Assembly (NCBI RefSeq): GCF_008629655.1
Contig: NZ_VWSG01000002.1
Location: 346,249-410,248 of the forward strand
Direction: 5' to 3'
Length of the DNA stretch: 64,000 nucleotides
Origin: Paenimyroides baculatum
Lineage (GTDB): Bacteria; Bacteroidota; Bacteroidia; Flavobacteriales; Flavobacteriaceae
The notes beneath the pieces were generated by a model that did no database searches, was not told the origin of the DNA, and saw nothing but the letters and a program-made list of their open reading frames with translations. Numbering within the stretch: the stretch's first letter is position 1; each line of letters begins with the position of its first letter. The translations under genes were made by a program, and so were the position numbers. Positions 1 to 7,891 of the stretch are shown here, one piece after another.

Positions 1-1
1 G

Positions 2-145
2 CTGGTTACCAGCACAAAAAAACCGTTGAAGGAAATTGCTGCCACTACGGGCTTTAACTGTTATGCGAGTTTTCACCGCACCTTCGTGAAGCACCACCAT
101 GTGAGTCCGAAGATCCTGCGCAAACGTATGCAGAAGAGGGAATAA
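2..145 (+). CDS. AraC-type regulator, C-terminal end only
   Basis: The window opens inside this gene; 47 codons remain before TAA. The residues contain a second AraC-type helix-turn-helix: LKEIAATTGF, then YASFHRTFVKHH, then VSPKILRKRM, the usual spacing of the C-terminal DNA-binding domain. The start and any sensor domain lie outside the window. It precedes a MauE-like membrane protein gene by about 100 bases, so local regulation of that gene is plausible but inferred. Confidence 0.8.
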   Translation: MVTSTKKPLKEIAATTGFNCYASFHRTFVKHHHVSPKILRKRMQKRE

Positions 146-248
146 CTATTCAAAAAAAAAACTTCTTATCGTATATGCGATTTATTTTTTATCTATTTCT
201 TTTCTCGTTTGCCTTTGTGAGCTTTACAATATACAAAAATGTAAAGTC

Positions 249-719
249 ATGCGTAACATTCTATCAACCAGCAGACAGGTCTTTATTTACTTCTTCATTA
301 TACTGTTCGTATATGCAGCGGTAAGCAAGCTGACCGACTTTGAAAACTTTCAGGTACAAGTAGCACAGTCACCTTTACTTAGTGTTTTCGCCACTTTTAT
401 TGCATACGCCACCGTCATCGGTGAACTGATCATTGCCCTGATGCTCTGCTTTAAAAAAAGTAGGTTATTGGGGCTTTATCTTTTTCTGGGGTTTATGACC
501 GCGTTTACGGTTTATATTTTTCTGATTTTAAATTATAGTCCGTTTGTTCCCTGTTCTTGTGGTGGGGTTTTGGAGGATTTGGGGTGGTGGGAACATTTGT
601 GGTTTAATGGGGTTGTTTGTTTAGTGACAGTTTTCATAATAATTACGGACAATGATACCATTTCTTCTTCTTTTGTGACCAAAAGAAGCAAAAGTCTTTT
701 TTCTTTAATCTTGCCGTAG
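249..719 (+). CDS. MauE/DoxX-like redox-associated membrane protein
   Basis: A 156-residue protein with four hydrophobic segments (about 10-28, 45-67, 72-94 and 118-134) and a conserved PCSCGGVLEDLGWWEHLWFN stretch before the last one, typical of bacteroidotan MauE/DoxX proteins. The family is associated with disulfide or quinone-linked electron transfer in the inner membrane; the CSC pair is the likely redox site. The last 18 residues (from SSSFVTKRSK onward) are translated from a dispersed hairpin repeat beginning near 665, so the present C-terminus is probably not ancestral. It lies between an AraC regulator and an anchored protein gene, and a Cys-rich DUF6520 peptide gene follows 2.1 kb downstream. 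Substrate unknown. Confidence 0.75.
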   Translation: MRNILSTSRQVFIYFFIILFVYAAVSKLTDFENFQVQVAQSPLLSVFATFIAYATVIGELIIALMLCFKKSRLLGLYLFLGFMTAFTVYIFLILNYSPFVPCSCGGVLEDLGWWEHLWFNGVVCLVTVFIIITDNDTISSSFVTKRSKSLFSLILP

Positions 720-834
720 TTCAAAAATGGTTGATCTATTCCTCTAAAGCTATCTGATCGAATTGTCGCTCTGCTCCCCGATCATCTCACGCTTTAGTCG
801 TCGACTCAACTTCATTTTTTCACTAATGGCGTTT
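665..834 (+). repeat. two-hairpin dispersed repeat, copy 1
   Basis: A short hairpin CTTCTTTTG-tgac-CAAAAGAAG (667-688) is followed by a U-rich spacer and a long imperfect hairpin with nested arms GCC/GGC (713/828), GTTGA/TCAAC (730/806), AAAGC/GCTTT (746/791) and TGATCG/CGATCA (755/779). The same layout with different but complementary stem sequences recurs through the window. The element overlaps the last codons of the MauE-like gene and may end its transcript. Nothing else is seen between it and copy 2. Confidence 0.75.
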
Positions 835-890
835 TAAGTTCGTGCTCTATTAAATATTCAAGTTTTAAACTTTAATCTGTTCATTTTTTT

Positions 891-1049
891 CTTGACAAAA
901 AAACGAACCAAAAAAGTCAAGACTTCAGATTTTTCAACGGTCAAAATATGTCTTATTTCCTAAAAGAAATAAACTCGAACAAGTTCTCAAACAGCATTTC
1001 TTTTCACGAAAATTTCAACATTTTTAACGCTCGTTGAAAATCTAATGTC
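891..1049 (+). repeat. two-hairpin dispersed repeat, copy 2 (subtype B)
   Basis: The first hairpin is CTTGAC/GTCAAG with a 19-base loop (891-921). The long hairpin opens with AGATTTTTCAACGGTCAA and closes with ACGCTCGTTGAAAATCT, terminal arms also found in the inverted copies near 17.7 kb and 20.2 kb. Its interior shares the segment ACTCGAACAAGTTCTCAAAC with the copy at 19.9 kb. The remaining bases up to the next gene at 1183 show no coding signal. Confidence 0.7.
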
Positions 1050-1182
1050 CCTTTGGATTCGCGACGGTTCTCATCTGCGGTTTTGTTTGAAGCGGTAAAA
1101 AGACAATTGAGACGGAATTAGAGTAAAGCACATTTACGATAGAACATATAACTAAAAACTTATAACCATAAACTATAAAATT

Positions 1183-2232
1183 ATGAAGAAAAAAATATTC
1201 TATATCGTATTAACCATGGTGATCAGCGGTGCGGTGGTGATTGGATTGTTCGTGAGTTCGGAGCATATCATGAAACGGGAGAATCCGTTTGTGCGGAGGT
1301 TTATGCCGCATCATATAGACAAAGCAGAGTATCTGGATATGGAAGTGAATTCGTACTACATCGCGGGGCTTACCAATGATACAATCTATCTGGGGAACTA
1401 TACGGCTCCGCTACTGATAACGGCTGTGCCTACAAATCTAGGTACGAAGGTGGAGCATCAGATTAAGCTGGATGAAACAAAACGTTCGTTCCGCAGTCTG
1501 ACTATACGTGTGCAGGAGCAGGAGTTCTTTGTGGGTGACGGTACTATTCCAATTATATATAAGGGAAATACTGCCGACTGGACTGCTACTAAATATATGG
1601 AAGAAAAAGTATATTTCTCTTTACTGCAACCGATGAAGAGCAATACTTTTTTGTTTAGAAGTCAGCGGGCTGTGAACGGTGAGCATGTTTTAGGAAGATT
1701 GGATGTTAGTGACAGTACAAACTTTGAACTGTATGATGAAGCTTTGCAAAAGCAGATCGACGGGGTCTTTGATACCGACGGACAATTGGTTACCGATGCT
1801 AAGACCGACCAAGGTGTTTATACGTACTACTATCGCAACCAGTATCTGGTTTATCAGCAGCAGGGTAACAGATTTGTAACAGGTAAAACCATAGATACCA
1901 CTACCCTTGCGAAGATTGAAGTAACCACTTTAGCCAATGGCGAACGCAAGATGGGTGCGCCACCGCAGAAGGTCAATTCTAAGACCTATGCCTACAACGG
2001 ACTGCTGTATATAAAATCGGAACTGATGGGTAAGAATGAACCGAGAAGCATGTGGAAACAGGCAAGCATCATAGATGTGTACGACTATAACAAGAATGAG
2101 TATTTATACAGCTTTTACGCTTATGACCACCAAGGTGAGAAAATTAAAGAGTATGCGGTAAATGATGGTTATTTCTTTGGGCTTGTTGGGAATTCGTTAG
2201 TGAGGTATGTTTTTTTAGGGAAAAGGGAATGA
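1183..2232 (+). CDS. membrane-anchored protein of unknown function
   Basis: I do not recognise a named family. The 349-residue protein starts with a short basic N-terminus and one hydrophobic segment (about 5-24), followed by FVSSEHIMKRENPFVRRF and a beta-rich periplasmic or extracytoplasmic body. Repeated patterns such as NDTIYLGNYTAP and DVSDSTNFELYDE suggest a propeller-like fold, but this is a guess from strand periodicity. It sits between a MauE-like redox gene and a DUF6520 Cys-rich peptide gene, and proteins of similar architecture accompany those genes in flavobacteria. A role linked to the exported peptide is inference only. Confidence 0.6.
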   Translation: MKKKIFYIVLTMVISGAVVIGLFVSSEHIMKRENPFVRRFMPHHIDKAEYLDMEVNSYYIAGLTNDTIYLGNYTAPLLITAVPTNLGTKVEHQIKLDETKRSFRSLTIRVQEQEFFVGDGTIPIIYKGNTADWTATKYMEEKVYFSLLQPMKSNTFLFRSQRAVNGEHVLGRLDVSDSTNFELYDEALQKQIDGVFDTDGQLVTDAKTDQGVYTYYYRNQYLVYQQQGNRFVTGKTIDTTTLAKIEVTTLANGERKMGAPPQKVNSKTYAYNGLLYIKSELMGKNEPRSMWKQASIIDVYDYNKNEYLYSFYAYDHQGEKIKEYAVNDGYFFGLVGNSLVRYVFLGKRE

Positions 2233-2342
2233 GAAGTTTGACGGGTGTTGGATGCTTGATGCGAAATGTATTTGTATACTGTAGTGGTAGAAAATTGAGC
2301 TTCGAGATCTCCACTTTGGTAATAGGCATATTCGGTTTCTCT

Positions 2343-2502
2343 ATACTTTTCGGATGAAAAGTATCAAAAATCTTTTTATTGCGGCGATCTTTTAAACGGT
2401 CGAATCGAACTTTTGAAGCTACCAGATCGAAACGGTGCTTTGCACCCCGATCAGCTTGCGCTTCATGCAGTTATTCGACACTCGCTTAAAAGTTCATACC
2501 GC
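2343..2502 (+). repeat. two-hairpin dispersed repeat, copy 3
   Basis: First hairpin ATACTTTTC-ggat-GAAAAGTAT (2343-2364). The long hairpin has nested arms GCGG/CCGC (2381/2499), GTCGAA/TTCGAC, GAAGC/GCTTC, GATC/GATC and GGTGC/GCACC. Several of these pairs replace GTCAAAA/TTTTGAC and GTTGTC/GACAAC of other copies, so both sides of the stem changed together. A leader module ending in TTCGGTTTCT precedes it. Confidence 0.75.
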
Positions 2503-2531
2503 TCTTGATTCGTGTAGAATGACTAATAGTG

Positions 2532-2650
2532 TTTTAGTTTAAATAGGAAAAGGAGAACAATTAGGGAGTGGATTGTTGGGAACAGGAACCGGTTACGGGC
2601 AAACCGGATTCCTATTTCCCAACTATTAACCACATGCTTAAACTAAAATT
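2532..2650 (+). other. structured leader or spacer upstream of DUF6520 gene
   Basis: Outer arms TTTTAGTTTAA and TTAAACTAAAA (about 2533 and 2639) enclose an imperfect hairpin from 2575 to 2623 made of GTTGGGAA/TTCCCAAC, AGGAA/TTCCT and CGGTT/AACCG. It lies in the 600-base spacer between the 349-residue protein gene and the DUF6520 gene. It could be a terminator, an RNA leader or a repeat fragment; the sequence does not decide. Confidence 0.4.
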
Positions 2651-2753
2651 GATAAAATAATTATACAATCAGGAGTTGGAGTAGCAGCTTAACGCATAAA
2701 GTCATGGGTAGATCATTGCATAGCTGCTCTCCTCCTTCTCTAAAATAAAAATA

Positions 2754-2767
2754 CTATCGGCCGATAG
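2754..2767. promoter_or_regulatory. 14-bp perfect palindrome upstream of DUF6520 gene
   Basis: CTATCGGCCGATAG is a perfect palindrome 64 bases before the ATG of the DUF6520 gene. Position and symmetry suit an operator for a dimeric regulator. No second copy was noticed, so the binding protein is unknown. Confidence 0.35.
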
Positions 2768-2830
2768 ACAGGGGTAACGGTTGAAAACCTGTAAAAAAGA
2801 GTAGACCGAAAAATTATAAATTTTTATATT

Positions 2831-3118
2831 ATGAAACAAACATTTAAAAAAGCCATGATGCCACTTGCAGTAGTGGTGTTGGGCGCAGCGGCGGCATTTG
2901 CAACAAATGCAGCGAAACAGAGTGAGAAAATTGAAACCGCAGCAATTCAAGGGTATTACTATGACCACAATGAAACTGCGGGTAACAGATGTAAACCGAT
3001 TACGGTTGACTGTAAAATGGGTGCAGGACCTGTATGTACAGATTTTGTATTGGGACAGATATGGGCACTTGATGCGGAGACAGAAACTACCTGTTCAGGT
3101 TATTTATCACGACTGTAA
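2831..3118 (+). CDS. DUF6520 family Cys-rich exported peptide
   Basis: A 95-residue protein with a clear Sec signal (MKQTFKKAMMPLAVVVLGAA, cleavage near ATNA) and a mature part with four cysteines spaced as RC, DC, VC and TC. This is the pattern of the bacteroidotan DUF6520 family, whose function is not established. Four cysteines in about 65 exported residues suggest two disulfides. A MauE-like redox membrane protein lies upstream, which fits an oxidative-folding link, though that is inference. A strong bidirectional hairpin follows directly. An overlapping frame starting at 2898 is a shadow. Confidence 0.8.
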   Translation: MKQTFKKAMMPLAVVVLGAAAAFATNAAKQSEKIETAAIQGYYYDHNETAGNRCKPITVDCKMGAGPVCTDFVLGQIWALDAETETTCSGYLSRL

Positions 3119-3130
3119 AATAGTTTTTAA

Positions 3131-3175
3131 CTTTTAAATTAAAGGGCTGCTTAATGCAGCCCTTTAATTTAAAAG
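3131..3175. terminator. bidirectional terminator, 20-bp perfect stem
   Basis: CTTTTAAATTAAAGGGCTGC (3131-3150) pairs perfectly with its complement at 3156-3175 around a TTAAT loop. AT-rich flanks give U-runs on both strands. It separates the converging DUF6520 and Lys-rich genes and serves both. Confidence 0.85.
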
Positions 3176-3604
3176 TTATTTTTTCTTTGATTTTTTTGCT
3201 TTCTTTTTTCTAGCTGCAGCTTTCTTTTTAGCCTTTTTTTCCTTCAGTTTCTTTGCAGCCTTTTCTTTCTTTGCTTTTTCCTTTTTCTTTTTCTTCGCTT
3301 TTTTGTCTTTCTCTTTTTGCTTTTCTTTTGCTTTAAGCTTTTTCTTTGCTTTTTTCTCTTTTTCTTCGTCTTTCTTACTCATCTTCTTTACTTTTTTCTT
3401 GTTTGATTTATCTGTTTTTTCTGTATTTTTTTCAAAGGTATCTGCTGTGTTTATCACTTCGCCTTCTACACTTTCTATTTCCAAACCTTCGTTATCTAAC
3501 GATTCCTTTTCATCAAGAAATTCTACTTCGATCTCGGGTTTTGCTACATCTACAACTTTTTCATTATTGACAGCAGTATTGTCCTTTTTTTTATCTTCTT
3601 CCAT
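3176..3604 (-). CDS. acidic N-terminus, Lys-rich low-complexity tail protein
   Basis: The 142-residue product starts MEEDKKKDNT; the ATG at 3604 is preferred over an upstream in-frame ATG because the extra residues (MINVKLTLIKY) look like leader sequence. Residues 20-60 are acidic, and roughly 75-142 are nearly all Lys, Ala and Glu (KKAKKK, KEKAKKE, AARKKKAK). This resembles histone-H1-like or AlgP-like basic tails that bind nucleic acids, but composition alone cannot prove it. No membrane segment. Faces the DUF6520 gene across a shared terminator. The long open frames on the opposite strand here are artefacts of Lys codon bias. Confidence 0.6.
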   Translation of the reverse strand: MEEDKKKDNTAVNNEKVVDVAKPEIEVEFLDEKESLDNEGLEIESVEGEVINTADTFEKNTEKTDKSNKKKVKKMSKKDEEKEKKAKKKLKAKEKQKEKDKKAKKKKKEKAKKEKAAKKLKEKKAKKKAAARKKKAKKSKKK

Positions 3605-3730
3605 ATATTTTATTAAAGTTAACTTTACGTTAATCAAATGTAAACTATTAACTAATAAGTCAATGTTAAGTTTTTAGTTCAGACAAAAGCTTAACATTGG
3701 AAACGAATGGTTCTACAACAATCTAAAACA

Positions 3731-3768
3731 AAAGTAACCCTAAACACATTTGTGTTTAGGGTTACTTT
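3731..3768. terminator. terminator of phosphatase operon
   Basis: AAAGTAACCCTAAACACA (3731-3748) pairs with its full complement at 3751-3768. It lies just past the stop codon of the minus-strand phosphatase gene and gives a U-tract on the minus strand (AAAA on the plus strand). Confidence 0.8.
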
Positions 3769-3800
3769 TAATTATAGCCTGTTAAAACAAACCTTTTAAT

Positions 3801-4880
3801 TTATCTGTATGTATATGTATCTATCAGTTTTTTGCGGTCTTGATCTGAAATTCCCATTTGGTTTTTCAGATATTGGTCAATTCCGCCAAACTGCGAATCG
3901 ATGATATCAAAAGCAGCCTTTAAAAATTCACGGTCAACCGTCATCAGTTTTGCCAAAGCTTTTGTGTCCATCCCCGGAAACATTGATTTTCCTTTTTCTG
4001 CCTGTTCCATCATCCCTTTAATTTTATCTTTTGTATAAAAATTTGTCATTTCGTACTCGTCATAAATTGTTTCACGATCTACATTTAATGTCGAAAGTAT
4101 CATTGCAGACATAAACCCCGTACGGTCTTTACCTGCGCTGCAATGAAAAACAACCGGTTCTTCCGTTGCCAGCATCTGCTGTAATATGCCCTTAAACTTT
4201 GCCGCATATTCACTTGCAAACTGTTTGTTACCTACCATCAACAACTCTGCTGCATCTTTTTCGGTAAGGGTTCCGTTCTTCATTTTTTCTTCGATACCTG
4301 CAAACATACTGCTGTGCATTTCATCAAAAATAGGTACATGAATATTCTGTACACCTTTCGGTAACATGTTAGGCGCCTGCTTTACCTCGTTTGTAGAACG
4401 CATATCGAACACTTTTGCTACATTAAGTGCCGCATAACGTTCCAGTTCTTCACTAGTAAACGAAGCCATCGCATCAGAACGATAGAATTTTCCCCACTGA
4501 ACAAAACGACCGTCCTGTGTTTCAATACCCCCCAGATCTCTGAAATTTGCCGTTTTTTTGAAGGGTATTTTTCTTTCTGCTACCATTACGGTATCCTTTT
4601 TATAGTTTACAACGGCATAAAACGGGCGCAGACTCTTTTTCTCTGCTGTATAAACAGCCGTATTTTTTACGTTTACCGGCGAATTCCAATCAATGGATCC
4701 GACAGATCTTCCTTCATAAATTACATAATCACCCACTTCATTAAATTTCAGTGTTATGGTTTTATCGTCTGAAGAAACAGAAACTGTTTCCTGCAATGTT
4801 TGCTTAATGTTCGTCTGCGCAAATATAAACAGCGGCATAAAAGCAACTGTTAAGGCTATATTATTTTTAAGATTTTTCAT
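3801..4880 (-). CDS. secreted tyrosine-type phosphatase (Y_phosphatase3-like)
   Basis: A 359-residue protein with a signal peptide (cleavage near IFAQ-TN), an N-terminal beta domain to about residue 100, and a cysteine phosphatase domain. NFRDLGG at 112-118 and the P-loop HCSAGKDRTG with nucleophile Cys247 and Arg253 are the hallmarks of the Y_phosphatase3 group (lipid, phosphotyrosine or inositol-phosphate phosphatases). It acts outside the cytoplasm. The gene starts 11 bases after a TonB receptor gene on the same strand, so the two form an operon. Removal of phosphate from a ligand of that receptor is a reasonable inference; the substrate is not evident. Confidence 0.85.
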   Translation of the reverse strand: MKNLKNNIALTVAFMPLFIFAQTNIKQTLQETVSVSSDDKTITLKFNEVGDYVIYEGRSVGSIDWNSPVNVKNTAVYTAEKKSLRPFYAVVNYKKDTVMVAERKIPFKKTANFRDLGGIETQDGRFVQWGKFYRSDAMASFTSEELERYAALNVAKVFDMRSTNEVKQAPNMLPKGVQNIHVPIFDEMHSSMFAGIEEKMKNGTLTEKDAAELLMVGNKQFASEYAAKFKGILQQMLATEEPVVFHCSAGKDRTGFMSAMILSTLNVDRETIYDEYEMTNFYTKDKIKGMMEQAEKGKSMFPGMDTKALAKLMTVDREFLKAAFDIIDSQFGGIDQYLKNQMGISDQDRKKLIDTYTYR

Positions 4881-4891
4881 TTTTAAGATTT

Positions 4892-7747
4892 TTAAAACAA
4901 GTTAATATTTACGCCCGCCATTCCTCTAACAGAATAATATTCCAGCTGTTCCGGACGGTTTGACGTACCCTGGTAATAACGCAACGGGGCATTTGTAAGG
5001 TTGTTTACTTCTACAAATGCGGTTATTTTCTTTGATATCTTGTATGAAGCAGACAAATCTACCGTGAAATTTTTGTCGTACCATCTGTAGTTTTCCGGGT
5101 TTCCCTGAACTACCGCTAAAGCTTCCCCCTTGAAGTTGCCTGCAACACGAACCACTGTTTTTCCTTTTTCATAAAACAGCGCTGCGTTGAAGATGTGTTT
5201 TGACTGGTTTGGAAGTGGTTCTTCAGAAGTTGTTACAATCACTTCTCCGTTAGCATCTGCCGAATAGTTAGGTACCTGCATTTCTGATTTGGTGAACGTA
5301 TAATTAGCATCTACTCCCAGACCACTCAAAATACCCGGTAAAAAAGACAACCTTTTGTTAATACCCACTTCAAAACCTGCCAGCCAGCCGCTTTCAGAAT
5401 TTTCAGGCTGTGTTAAACGGTACAGACTATTATCGATGACGCGGAAGCTTTGCGCCGTGTATATCACGTTTTCTAGCTTTTTATAAAATACTCCTGCATT
5501 TACGATACCGATATCGTCGAAAAAGTATTCACCTAATAAATCAAAGTTATTTGCGAATGTTGGTTTCAAATCGATATTTCCTCTTGAAATTGTTGGTGGA
5601 GTACTTAGCAGACTTCTTGATTCCGTAGGGTTCAGATCGGCAAAGTTAGCACGCGCAAACGTTCTTGTATAAGCAAAACGGATATTAAAATTACCCTGAG
5701 GCGAATATTTTAAATGCAACATTGGCAGAAAGGCATTAAAACTACTTGTACTTGTAGTAGGCTTTATTTCAACGGTTTCGTCCTGTAGGGTAACTACTTC
5801 ATTACCTGTGTATTTAATTTTGGTATGTTCAAAACGGAATCCACCAATCAACCTCAACTGACTGTTCAACTTGTAATCTCCCATTACATAGGCTGCATAC
5901 ACATCTTCGTTTCCTTTATAGAAAGAAGCTGCCGAACTAGGATTCTTTTCATCCATGGCAATCTGGTAAAACAGCGGATTGTTCAAGTTTTCTTCAGAAA
6001 AAAGATTCCCCAGCTGGTTCAAACTTATTCCCGGCATCATTGCGTCACTGTAGGTATTTCCCAATTCGGTAAGGAATCCACCGTTGTATGGAAATGCGCG
6101 ACCTTCCAAGCTGCCCATCGATATCGGATTGTCTTCACCGCCCAAATAGGCATATATATTCATGGGATTACCTCTCTCAAGGTATTTTGCCTTTAACTTT
6201 GCACCTGTTTTAACAGTAAATTTATCAGAAGGTTTATACTCAAGATTCATCTCTCCTACCCAATCCCTTTCATAACTTCCCATATCTATAGCCATGAGCT
6301 GTGTAAGCATCATATCATCCGGGGTTACCGTACCATTCATACGAGGAGCAAGGCTTTTGTACGAATCACCCTGATAGCCTGCAGGACTGTCTATATCCAA
6401 ATACCTTTTACCGTCCGGCGCCAGTCCGTTATAGGTCATAGGTGTTGAAAACACTGACATAAGGTAACTGCTGTGTTTGGAATTTGAATCCTTCGGTTTT
6501 CTAGACTCCATATCGGTAGCATACATTGCCGTTTTCCAATCGAATTTCCATTTACCGCTATCAGAATCATGAATACCGCCGAATTCCCCACCATATAAAT
6601 TAATACCGATTATTCCCTGGCGTACACGCATAGAGAAATCGTTTTCTGTGAAGTTGTAAATATTTTCAATTGCACGTTCATCGTCCTGAAAATCGGTGTA
6701 AACAGCCCTTAGAAATAATTTGTGGCTGTGGTTGAACCTGTATTCAAACCCCGTGTTAATACCTGCTGTCCTACGGATACCGTTATAATCCCTTAACTGT
6801 AGATTTTCTATAGAATGATCGTTTGGATTGTAAACCACCTCCATATTATCGGTTCCCCAGTTACGTTTCCAATAAGAAGCAGCAATCATGTAACCGAACT
6901 TTTCATTTTTTGAACGGTCACCGTAAAGGAAAGAAGCTCCGTAAGAACCATCGCGTACCTGATCGTTGTATCCACCCGAAGCCGTAAGGTTCAAAGTTCT
7001 TTTATCTGGAGCTGTTTTGGTAATAAAATTTACCGATCCGCCAATGGCATCACCCTCGATATCCGGTGTGATCGCTTTAGAAAGCTGAACATATTCGATC
7101 ATTTCAGAAGGAAAAATATCCAACGGAGATGTACGGGTTCCAGAAGAATTGTCGGAAGTACCTTCGGAAGTAGGCATACGGCTGCCGTTAATAAGCGTTG
7201 AGTTCCACTGTAAAGGTGTACCGCGCACGGTAACGTACCTTCCTTCCCCGTGATCTCTTTCAATAGAAACTCCGGAAATACGCTGAACAGCTTCGGCAGC
7301 ATTTCTGTCCGGAAGCTTACCTATGGCATCAGACGCAATTACGTTCATGATACCAGCAGCATTTTTTTGAATATTATATGCCTTTGCCTGGCTTGGTGCC
7401 TGATAACTGGTAATTACAATAGCATCTAATTCTTCCGAATCGGCCGTAAAATTTAAGGTTCCTACATTGTTTACCTGTCCCGAAAGTACCTCCACTTCAT
7501 ATACCAGATCGGTATGACCCAAGTACGATACAATAAGGGTATATTTACCAGGAGGAATATTGTTAAGGGAAAACTCGCCCTTTAAATCGGTGTCTGCCGT
7601 GTATTCCAGTTCCTGAATAGCAACAGAGGCTCCCGGCAGCTTACCGTTTGTATCTGCAACCGATCCGAAGACACGACCGTGATCCTGTGCATAAACCGCA
7701 GCCTGAAAAAACAGCCCGGCCAATAATGACATGTGTTTGAATTTCAT
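4892..7747 (-). CDS. TonB-dependent receptor with carboxypeptidase-like domain
   Basis: 951 residues: signal peptide (ends near YAQ), a CarboxypepD_reg-like domain at about 22-100 (GRVFGSVADT ... GTLNF), a plug at about 110-245 with LPDRNAAEAVQRISGVSIER and VRGTPLQWN, then a 22-strand-type barrel ending in a C-terminal aromatic (VNINLF). Plug wording (GDAIGGSVNF) matches the TonB-Xanth-Caul subfamily rather than SusC/RagA, and no SusD partner is present. It imports a ligand across the outer membrane using TonB energy. Co-transcribed with a secreted phosphatase; an AraC regulator gene lies immediately upstream on the same strand. Confidence 0.9.
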   Translation of the reverse strand: MKFKHMSLLAGLFFQAAVYAQDHGRVFGSVADTNGKLPGASVAIQELEYTADTDLKGEFSLNNIPPGKYTLIVSYLGHTDLVYEVEVLSGQVNNVGTLNFTADSEELDAIVITSYQAPSQAKAYNIQKNAAGIMNVIASDAIGKLPDRNAAEAVQRISGVSIERDHGEGRYVTVRGTPLQWNSTLINGSRMPTSEGTSDNSSGTRTSPLDIFPSEMIEYVQLSKAITPDIEGDAIGGSVNFITKTAPDKRTLNLTASGGYNDQVRDGSYGASFLYGDRSKNEKFGYMIAASYWKRNWGTDNMEVVYNPNDHSIENLQLRDYNGIRRTAGINTGFEYRFNHSHKLFLRAVYTDFQDDERAIENIYNFTENDFSMRVRQGIIGINLYGGEFGGIHDSDSGKWKFDWKTAMYATDMESRKPKDSNSKHSSYLMSVFSTPMTYNGLAPDGKRYLDIDSPAGYQGDSYKSLAPRMNGTVTPDDMMLTQLMAIDMGSYERDWVGEMNLEYKPSDKFTVKTGAKLKAKYLERGNPMNIYAYLGGEDNPISMGSLEGRAFPYNGGFLTELGNTYSDAMMPGISLNQLGNLFSEENLNNPLFYQIAMDEKNPSSAASFYKGNEDVYAAYVMGDYKLNSQLRLIGGFRFEHTKIKYTGNEVVTLQDETVEIKPTTSTSSFNAFLPMLHLKYSPQGNFNIRFAYTRTFARANFADLNPTESRSLLSTPPTISRGNIDLKPTFANNFDLLGEYFFDDIGIVNAGVFYKKLENVIYTAQSFRVIDNSLYRLTQPENSESGWLAGFEVGINKRLSFLPGILSGLGVDANYTFTKSEMQVPNYSADANGEVIVTTSEEPLPNQSKHIFNAALFYEKGKTVVRVAGNFKGEALAVVQGNPENYRWYDKNFTVDLSASYKISKKITAFVEVNNLTNAPLRYYQGTSNRPEQLEYYSVRGMAGVNINLF

Positions 7748-7819
7748 TGTTTTTAAATTTTCGGCAAATGACGAAAAAAGAAAAATTTACAGTGTGCGAA
7801 CCAATTTAAACGAACGTAC

Positions 7820-7836
7820 GTACGCCCTCGTACGCC
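7820..7836 (-). promoter_or_regulatory. GTACGCC direct repeat, possible AraC operator
   Basis: GTACGCC occurs at 7820-7826 and 7830-7836, ten bases apart, one helical turn, about 75 bases upstream of the TonB receptor ATG. Direct repeats with one-turn spacing suit the two helix-turn-helix units of an AraC dimer, and an AraC gene is the next gene upstream. Confidence 0.35.
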
Positions 7837-7891
7837 TAAAAAACAAAACAAACATCTGATTATCAGAGTTTTAATCAATATAAACAAATTA

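Noticed and set aside
2898..3137. Overlapping 79-codon frame in the DUF6520 gene
   Set aside because: Shifted shadow without a signal peptide; the DUF6520 frame has a clear signal and Cys pattern.
3303..3677. Plus-strand open frames opposite the Lys-rich gene
   Set aside because: Phe/Ser-rich products are the antisense of Lys codons; the minus-strand gene has a proper start and terminator.
5825..6196. 123-codon plus-strand frame inside the TonB receptor gene
   Set aside because: Antisense shadow of a gene with full family support.
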